Source: an uncultured Petrimonas sp.
Lineage (GTDB): Bacteria; Bacteroidota; Bacteroidia; Bacteroidales; Dysgonomonadaceae
Direction: 5' to 3'
Assembly (NCBI GenBank): GCA_934621705.1
Contig: CAKTUP010000064.1
Span: 1 to 11,314 of the forward strand
DNA length: 11,314 nucleotides
Shown here: positions 6,969-11,314 of the stretch, piece after piece
Layout of the letters: each line of letters starts with the position of its first letter
Numbering within the stretch: position 1 is the stretch's first letter
The notes under the pieces: model-generated
What the model was told of the DNA's origin: nothing
Seen by the model: only the letters and a program-made list of their open reading frames with translations
The model's database searches: none
Translations under genes and position numbers: made by a program

Positions 6969-7790
6969 ATGACTTTCATCAAAGTAACTGAACAGCCATC
7001 GCTGTATAGCAATCTGGAAAAGAAATCGGTGCTCGAAATTCTTTCCGAAATCAACAACGAAGACCAAAAAGTGGCGCTCGCCGTACAAAAAACCATCCCC
7101 GAAATCGAAAAGCTCGTTACCGGGATTGTGGAGCGAATGAAACGTGGCGGGCGGCTTTTCTACATCGGCGCCGGAACTAGCGGAAGGCTCGGCGTGCTCG
7201 ACGCTTCCGAAATTCCGCCCACGTACGGAATGCCCAACACCTACGTTATCGGGCTAATTGCCGGAGGCGATTCGGCGTTACGCAACCCGGTGGAAGCCGC
7301 CGAGGACAATTACGACATGGCCTGGGAAGAGCTGATGGAATACAAAATAAACCAAAACGACACGCTGGTGGGCATCGCCGCATCGGGAACCACGCCTTAT
7401 GTAATCGGTGCATTGCGCAAAGCGCGCGAGAAAGGAATTCTCACGGGAGCGATAAGCTGTAACCCCGATTCGCCCGTGGCGGCTGAAGCCGAAATAAAAA
7501 TCGAACCCATCGTCGGCCCCGAATACGTTACCGGAAGCACACGCATGAAATCGGGAACGGCTCAAAAGTTGGTGCTTAACATGATCACCACCACCACGAT
7601 GATAAAACTCGGCCGCGTGAAAGGCAACCGCATGGTGAATATGCAGCTTACCAACCAAAAACTGGTTGACCGCGGCACGCGCATGCTGGTGGATGAGCTG
7701 AGTTTGTCTTACGAACAGGCAAAAAACCTGCTGCTGCTGCACGGAAACGTAAAAACATCCATCGAAGCCTATCGGGATCAACAATTCTAA
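6969..7790 (+). CDS. murQ: N-acetylmuramic acid 6-phosphate etherase
   Basis: A 273-residue cytosolic SIS-domain enzyme that cleaves the D-lactyl ether of MurNAc-6-P to give GlcNAc-6-P and D-lactate. It has the MurQ signature YIGAGTSGRLGVLDASEIPPT (65-85, one residue beyond the core shown) with Glu81 aligning to the catalytic acid Glu83 of E. coli MurQ. AAEDNYDMAW (110-119) supplies a second conserved Glu (112), and GSTRMKSGTAQK (189-200) is the phosphate-sugar loop. The ATG is six bases after the kinase stop, so the two are surely cotranscribed. The length is slightly below the roughly 300 residues of E. coli MurQ, mostly at the C-terminus, where the last codons and TAA stop lie in a heptamer tract. 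Confidence 0.96.
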   Translation: MTFIKVTEQPSLYSNLEKKSVLEILSEINNEDQKVALAVQKTIPEIEKLVTGIVERMKRGGRLFYIGAGTSGRLGVLDASEIPPTYGMPNTYVIGLIAGGDSALRNPVEAAEDNYDMAWEELMEYKINQNDTLVGIAASGTTPYVIGALRKAREKGILTGAISCNPDSPVAAEAEIKIEPIVGPEYVTGSTRMKSGTAQKLVLNMITTTTMIKLGRVKGNRMVNMQLTNQKLVDRGTRMLVDELSLSYEQAKNLLLLHGNVKTSIEAYRDQQF

Positions 7791-7812
7791 TTTCTAACTT
7801 CTGATTTCTCTC
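7785..7812. repeat. Heptamer tandem tract D (TTCTRAY units)
   Basis: In steps of seven from 7785 the bases read TTCTAAT, TTCTAAC, TTCTGAT, TTCTCTC, ending three bases before the next ATG at 7816. The first unit contains the last sense codon (TTC) and TAA stop of murQ. The tract therefore fills the whole 25-bp gap between the two genes. Confidence 0.8.
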
Positions 7813-7815
7813 CCC

Positions 7816-8157
7816 ATGGCCATCATCATAAAAACCCACAACCCAAACCTGTTGCTCGATAAAATATACGAAGGTATTTCGACCCGAAAAGTGGAGAAAT
7901 GGGCCGTTATGACAGACGGCCGCATTACGCCATCGCAACTGTTGTGGAAAAACGAAGCCTTCCTGAAACCTCAAATCTGGGTGGAAGAGAACGAATTGCG
8001 TTTCGGATTGCTCAAGCGAAAAGACCGGAAGCACGTAACATCGAAACTTTACACCTTTTTCCACATAAAATTTGCAGAAATGCTGCTGGCAAATTTCGAC
8101 ACGGATTTCCACGAAGTTACCATAACCGCGCTCAGCACCCCACCCGATAATTTTTAA
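7816..8157 (+). CDS. Uncharacterised 113-residue cytosolic protein
   Basis: I do not recognise the family. The ATG follows directly after a heptamer tract, and the gene sits 25 bp after murQ and 18 bp before the symporter, so it is probably cotranscribed. There is no signal peptide or membrane segment. The sequence is mixed charged and aromatic, with patches RKVEKWAVMTDGRITPSQLLW (26-45 region), WVEENELRFGLLKRKDRK and a C-terminal FHEVTITAL strand, consistent with a small alpha/beta fold. Codon use and base composition resemble the neighbours, which supports a real gene. Function is unknown; a link to murQ or to the transporter is suggested only by position. Confidence 0.7.
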   Translation: MAIIIKTHNPNLLLDKIYEGISTRKVEKWAVMTDGRITPSQLLWKNEAFLKPQIWVEENELRFGLLKRKDRKHVTSKLYTFFHIKFAEMLLANFDTDFHEVTITALSTPPDNF

Positions 8158-8175
8158 CCTAAACTCTTTCCGGCA

Positions 8176-9384
8176 ATGACCCTAACCATCAATATGTACG
8201 TAACCGTTGGCATGGCAGTTCTGCTGTTGTTGCTGGGAAAATTCCTGAAAGCACGAATTTATTTTTTCCGCAAATACGCCATTCCTTCGCCTGTTATCGG
8301 CGGATTATTGTTCGCGCTGACGGCGCTGATACTCCATTCCTCCAACGTTGTCTTTTTACAGTTCGATAACGTGCTGCAAGCCTTTTTCATGACCATTTTC
8401 TTCACCTCCATCGGCTTCAACGTAAGCCTTAAGCTGTTGAAGAAAGGCGGTACAATTCTGCTTGTTTTCCTCGGATTGGCCACGATTTTCAGCCTGTTGC
8501 AAAACCTTGTCGCCATCGGATTAGCAAAGCCGCTCAATCTGTCTCCCCAACTGGCCATGATGACCGGCTCCACCGCGCTGATGGGCGGACTTGGCACTTC
8601 GGCTGCCATTGCTCCCGAAGTGGAAGCCATCGGCATTTCGGGGGCGCACGCTGTGGCCATTGCATCCGCTACTTTCGGTTTGCTGATGGGTTCGCTGATG
8701 GGCGCTCCTATCGGAAATAACCTGATCGTGCGAAAAAATTTGCTGAGCACTCGAAAAGCCGATGAAGAAGAGCAGAAAATTGATGCGATGCAGGCACACA
8801 ATATCCCGATGGACGGAGAACGCATCACAAAAGCATCGTTTCTCATCCTTATTTCAATGGGAGTCGGCGTGATTTTCACCGATTTACTGAACAATTTTAT
8901 GGGAATGTTTATCGGAACCGTCAAATTTCCCATTTACATCGGTCCGATGATCGTGGCGGCCATTATCCGCAATATCATAGATGCCAAAGAAGATTTCACC
9001 CTCAACACCGAAATTCAACTGATTGGCGATATCTGCCTGAATATTTTCATCTCCATCGCTATAATGACGATGCGGTTGTGGGAATTGAGCGGATTGGCAT
9101 TTCCGCTGATGATCTTACTGCTCGCGCAGGTGGTGTTGATGTATGTTTTCCCGCGCTTTGTGGCATTTCCGGCCATGGGACGGAATTACGATTCGGCGGT
9201 TTCTACATCGGGGCTGATTGGTTTCGCCATGGGTTCCACCGCCAACGCTATGGCCAACCTGGATTCCATTTGCGACAAATTCGGCTACTCTCGTGTGGCG
9301 TATTTTATCGTTCCCGTTGTGGGAGCGTTCTTTATCGATTTCATCAACGTGCTGATGATTACCGGTTTTTTGGCGGTTTTATGA
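8176..9384 (+). CDS. gltS: GltS-family sodium/glutamate symporter
   Basis: A 402-residue inner-membrane transporter that aligns by eye to E. coli GltS. Matching features are KYAIPSPVIGGLL (33-45), FFTSIGFNVSLKLLKKGG (75-92), the pore-loop stretch GSTALMGGLGTSAA (131-144), and in the second half SGLIGFAMGSTANAMANLD (345-363). The GGLG at 137-140 fits the GGXG motif described for the re-entrant loops of this family, though E. coli has GGHG. A hydrophilic segment at about 187-220 separates the two halves, as expected for the inverted-repeat topology. E. coli GltS takes up glutamate with sodium. Here glutamate from wall peptides is a possible substrate, but the loop difference leaves that open. 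The closest E. coli-like features establish family, not substrate. Confidence 0.88.
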   Translation: MTLTINMYVTVGMAVLLLLLGKFLKARIYFFRKYAIPSPVIGGLLFALTALILHSSNVVFLQFDNVLQAFFMTIFFTSIGFNVSLKLLKKGGTILLVFLGLATIFSLLQNLVAIGLAKPLNLSPQLAMMTGSTALMGGLGTSAAIAPEVEAIGISGAHAVAIASATFGLLMGSLMGAPIGNNLIVRKNLLSTRKADEEEQKIDAMQAHNIPMDGERITKASFLILISMGVGVIFTDLLNNFMGMFIGTVKFPIYIGPMIVAAIIRNIIDAKEDFTLNTEIQLIGDICLNIFISIAIMTMRLWELSGLAFPLMILLLAQVVLMYVFPRFVAFPAMGRNYDSAVSTSGLIGFAMGSTANAMANLDSICDKFGYSRVAYFIVPVVGAFFIDFINVLMITGFLAVL

Positions 9385-9386
9385 AC

Positions 9387-9427
9387 ACTCTTTAAACCAT
9401 CGTAGCATCCGCGCCTCTAAAAAGAGT
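9387..9427 (+). other. Weak inverted repeat after gltS (possible terminator)
   Basis: ACTCTTT (9387-9393) and AAAGAGT (9421-9427) can form a 7-bp stem around a 27-base loop, followed by CATTTT. The stem is AT-rich and the loop long, so this is a poor intrinsic terminator. It lies in the 72-bp gap after gltS, the longest gene-free stretch in the window, and could mark a transcription-unit boundary. Confidence 0.25.
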
Positions 9428-9456
9428 CATTTTAACGTGAATTAAAAAACAGACAA

Positions 9457-10053
9457 ATGAAAACAAATCTTCTCAAACTCCTCTTTTTAGGCGCCATACT
9501 GGTTTCGCTAAGCGCTTGCGAAACACTGACTTTCGGCGGAAAAACCACTGTAAAAATAAAGAACGACGTGGCTTATCAAACCATCCGGTGGGATGTGAGT
9601 TCTTCGGAAGCGGATGTTGAACGGGAATTTCGCGCTTTTGTCCGCGAAACGTTGAGCAGGTACCGGTACAAAAATTACGTGCAGTTGTTTCAATCCAATT
9701 ACCTTTTGGATGAAGGCGAACGCACGTACGTGATAAAAATCTTCAAAAACGAAGAAGCCAAAAACAATTACCTGGACAACGCAGACGATATGATTCGGAT
9801 GACTACTGCTCTGGCAAGCAGCGGCTTCAACGAAAGGTGGAATCAGTTGCAGCCAACAATGATCGTGGAAGACGTGTACGATCTGCTCCCCGAACTGGCA
9901 AATTATAAAGCCAAGCAGGTTTTCTACACCAATCGCTCGGAACTGCAACTTTCCGGCCGATGGCTGTCGTTCGATCTGAAAGGACGTTTGCTCGATTTCG
10001 GTACGGGAAAAACAAATACTCCCGCGCCTCGAAACGAAGAATGGGTGTTTTAA
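9457..10053 (+). CDS. Uncharacterised lipoprotein, 198 residues
   Basis: Residues 1-20 form a lipoprotein signal ending in the lipobox LSAC, with acylated Cys21; the following residues (ETLTF) do not match the acidic surface-export signal described for some Bacteroidota lipoproteins, so a periplasm-facing anchor is likelier. I do not recognise the mature domain. It contains TTVKIKNDVAYQTIRWDV, a central helical region (EREFRAFVRETLSRYRYKN), an aromatic strand-like region ending GERTYVIKIFKNEE, and a later GRWLSFDLKGRLLDFGTG. This could be a small alpha/beta sandwich. It follows a 72-bp gap and precedes an exported hydrolase by 25 bp, so it may start its own transcription unit. No function is proposed. 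Confidence 0.8.
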   Translation: MKTNLLKLLFLGAILVSLSACETLTFGGKTTVKIKNDVAYQTIRWDVSSSEADVEREFRAFVRETLSRYRYKNYVQLFQSNYLLDEGERTYVIKIFKNEEAKNNYLDNADDMIRMTTALASSGFNERWNQLQPTMIVEDVYDLLPELANYKAKQVFYTNRSELQLSGRWLSFDLKGRLLDFGTGKTNTPAPRNEEWVF

Positions 10054-10057
10054 ACCA

Positions 10058-10084
10058 ATGCAAAATTCATAATTGAGAATGAAA
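10058..10084. repeat. Heptamer tandem tract E (degenerate AT-rich units)
   Basis: In steps of seven from 10058 the bases read ATGCAAA, ATTCATA, ATTGAGA, ATGAAAA. The last unit begins with the start codon of the hydrolase (10079). The units share ATK-N-A-N-A, which is weaker than the other tracts, so this call is less certain. Confidence 0.5.
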
Positions 10085-10900
10085 AAAATACTGTTTATCT
10101 TTCTGTTAATCGGCGTTTCGCTGGGTTGTTCTGCGCAGAACTATAAAATCGTCAGTAATATTCCGTATTACGACAACGCTAAACGAAATTCGGATGCTTA
10201 CATCAAGGAGCGTTGCGTGCTGGATATTTACTATCCCACCAACAAAACGGACTTCGCAACCATCGTATGGTTTCACGGCGGCGGACTGACGGGCGGCGAA
10301 AAAGAGCTTCCCGATGGATTAAAGAACAAGAACATCGCCATAATCGGCGTTAATTACCGGCTTTCGCCAAAAGTTCAGGCTCCGGCATACATCGAAGATG
10401 CAGCAGCTGCCATAGCCTGGGCATTCAACAATATCGAAAAATACGGCGGCGACGCATCCAAAATTTTCGTGTCGGGGCACTCGGCTGGCGGCTATCTGGC
10501 TTGCATGGTGGGTTTGGACAAAAAATACCTGGCAGCGCACGATATCGATGCAAATCGGATTGCAGGCCTGATTCCGCTTAGCGCACAGACCATCACCCAT
10601 TTCAATATCCGCGAACAGCTGGGAATAAAGAACACTCAACCTGTTATAGATGAATTTGCTCCATTGTTCCACGTTCGTGCCGATGCACCGCCGATGTTGC
10701 TCATCACCGGCGACAGGGAACTGGAATTGCTTGGCAGATACGAAGAAAACGCTTATCTTGCGCGCATGATGAAAGTAGCCGGACACAGCGAAACCCGATT
10801 GCTGGAACTCGATGGCTACGACCACGGCATGGTGTATCCGGCATTGCCGCTGGTGTTGAAGGAAGTGGAGAGAATCTTGAATACAGAAAACAAAAAATGA
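10079..10900 (+). CDS. Exported alpha/beta hydrolase (HSL/carboxylesterase-like)
   Basis: A 273-residue protein from the ATG at 10079; the TTG two codons upstream is less likely. An N-terminal hydrophobic segment (ILFIFLLIGVSLG) ends in CSAQN, best read as signal peptidase I cleavage at SA-QN; Cys17 is a poor lipobox because Ser and Leu precede Gly. The catalytic fold is clear: oxyanion motif HGGG (66-69), nucleophile elbow GHSAGG (133-138) with Ser135, acid Asp212 in TGDRE and His249 in DGYDHG. The HGGG motif places it with hormone-sensitive-lipase-type esterases that deacylate small esters in the periplasm or outside. Whether it removes O-acetyl groups from wall sugars is open. Its stop overlaps the next start in ATGA. 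Confidence 0.9.
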   Translation: MKKILFIFLLIGVSLGCSAQNYKIVSNIPYYDNAKRNSDAYIKERCVLDIYYPTNKTDFATIVWFHGGGLTGGEKELPDGLKNKNIAIIGVNYRLSPKVQAPAYIEDAAAAIAWAFNNIEKYGGDASKIFVSGHSAGGYLACMVGLDKKYLAAHDIDANRIAGLIPLSAQTITHFNIREQLGIKNTQPVIDEFAPLFHVRADAPPMLLITGDRELELLGRYEENAYLARMMKVAGHSETRLLELDGYDHGMVYPALPLVLKEVERILNTENKK

Positions 10901-11314
10901 AAATAGAACAGCTGACACATATCGACGATGCGGTTTTAAAAGCCTTTCAAAAACTCATTCCACAACTCACCGGCAACCCCGAAAGATATCCTACACGAGA
11001 AGAATTGGAGAGAGTCATAAAATCGGAAGACACGTTGGTTTTTGTGGCCGAAGAAAACGATGAAATTTTGGGAACCGTCACGCTGGCGCTCTATCGGATT
11101 CCATCGGGAACCAAGGCGTGGATTGAAGATGTAGTGGTGGATGAGTCGGCGCGCGGGAAAGGCGTGTCGGTGGCGCTGATGAAGTACGCGCTGGATGCAG
11201 CCCGCAACATTGGCGTAGAGAAAGTGGATTTAACTTCGCAACCGTTTCGCGTAGCGGCAAATAATCTTTACGTGAAGTTGGGATTTGAGTTGCGCGAAAC
11301 CAATGTTTACCGGT
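10897..11314 (+). CDS. GNAT-family N-acetyltransferase, 3'-truncated
   Basis: The ATG at 10897 overlaps the hydrolase TGA in ATGA, so the two are translationally coupled. The frame stays open to the window's end, giving 139 residues, close to the full length of a small GNAT. The acetyl-CoA-binding signature is present: strand IEDVVVDESARGKGVSVALM (about 76-95) with the R-G-K-G pyrophosphate loop, followed by the C-terminal ANNLYVKLGFELRETNVY typical of the last GNAT helix and strand. Substrate cannot be predicted. It is cytosolic, in contrast with the two membrane acetyltransferases upstream. Confidence 0.9.
   Translation, partial: MKIEQLTHIDDAVLKAFQKLIPQLTGNPERYPTREELERVIKSEDTLVFVAEENDEILGTVTLALYRIPSGTKAWIEDVVVDESARGKGVSVALMKYALDAARNIGVEKVDLTSQPFRVAANNLYVKLGFELRETNVYR

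Noticed and set aside
8259..8933. Long open frame of 224 codons on the minus strand
   Set aside because: It lies wholly inside gltS, whose protein has clear family motifs; the minus-strand translation shows no recognisable domain and is a shadow of codon bias.
10319..10918. Minus-strand open frame of 199 codons
   Set aside because: It is antisense to the alpha/beta hydrolase, whose catalytic motifs are intact; no features support a second gene.
1..11314. CRISPR array, tRNA or rRNA genes, riboswitch, or canonical Bacteroides promoter (TTTG and TAnnTTTG)
   Set aside because: Reading the gaps I found no spaced direct repeats, no cloverleaf or rRNA sequence, and no clear promoter match; the gaps are too short for most structured leaders.

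Overview
This is an accessory-style gene block from a Bacteroidota genome, most likely order Bacteroidales. That reading rests on the gene families present, on A-rich leaders without Shine-Dalgarno sites, and on the kinds of short repeat found between genes. I cannot name the genus. All genes lie on the + strand and are tightly packed. The first (a SpoIID/LytB protein) and the last (a GNAT acetyltransferase) are cut by the window edges.

Positions 1-7790 form a coherent cell-wall (peptidoglycan) salvage operon. In order it holds: a SpoIID/LytB-domain protein (amidase-enhancer type); a small four-helix-bundle (S23/IVP-type) gene that carries a frameshift; an AmpG-like MFS permease; NamZ, an exo-N-acetylmuramidase (DUF1343/GH171); two tandem, collinear NagX/HGSNAT-like membrane acetyltransferases; a BadF-type amino-sugar kinase (MurK-like); and MurQ, the MurNAc-6-P etherase. 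Read as a pathway, stripped glycan strands are trimmed to MurNAc in the periplasm and imported, then phosphorylated, and the lactyl ether is removed to give GlcNAc-6-P. The two acetyltransferases may repair de-N-acetylated amino sugars; that part is inference.

Positions 7816-11314 hold an unrecognised 113-residue protein, a GltS-family sodium/glutamate symporter, an unrecognised lipoprotein, an exported alpha/beta hydrolase with HGGG and GHSAGG motifs, and the start of a GNAT acetyltransferase that overlaps the hydrolase stop in ATGA.

The most unusual feature is in the DNA between and at the edges of the genes. Five junctions carry different tandem tracts that share a 7-bp period. The two tracts flanking the four-helix-bundle gene are inverted copies of each other. 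A 32-bp inverted-repeat pair brackets the namZ/acetyltransferase junction, and its second copy is translated as part of the N-terminus of the first acetyltransferase. A different G/C-rich repeat-like segment is translated at the MurK N-terminus, and two adjacent palindromes sit inside the SpoIID coding region. Several of these repeats contain the stop codon of the upstream gene. The genes look like an ordinary salvage operon that has been invaded repeatedly by small repeats, some captured into reading frames.
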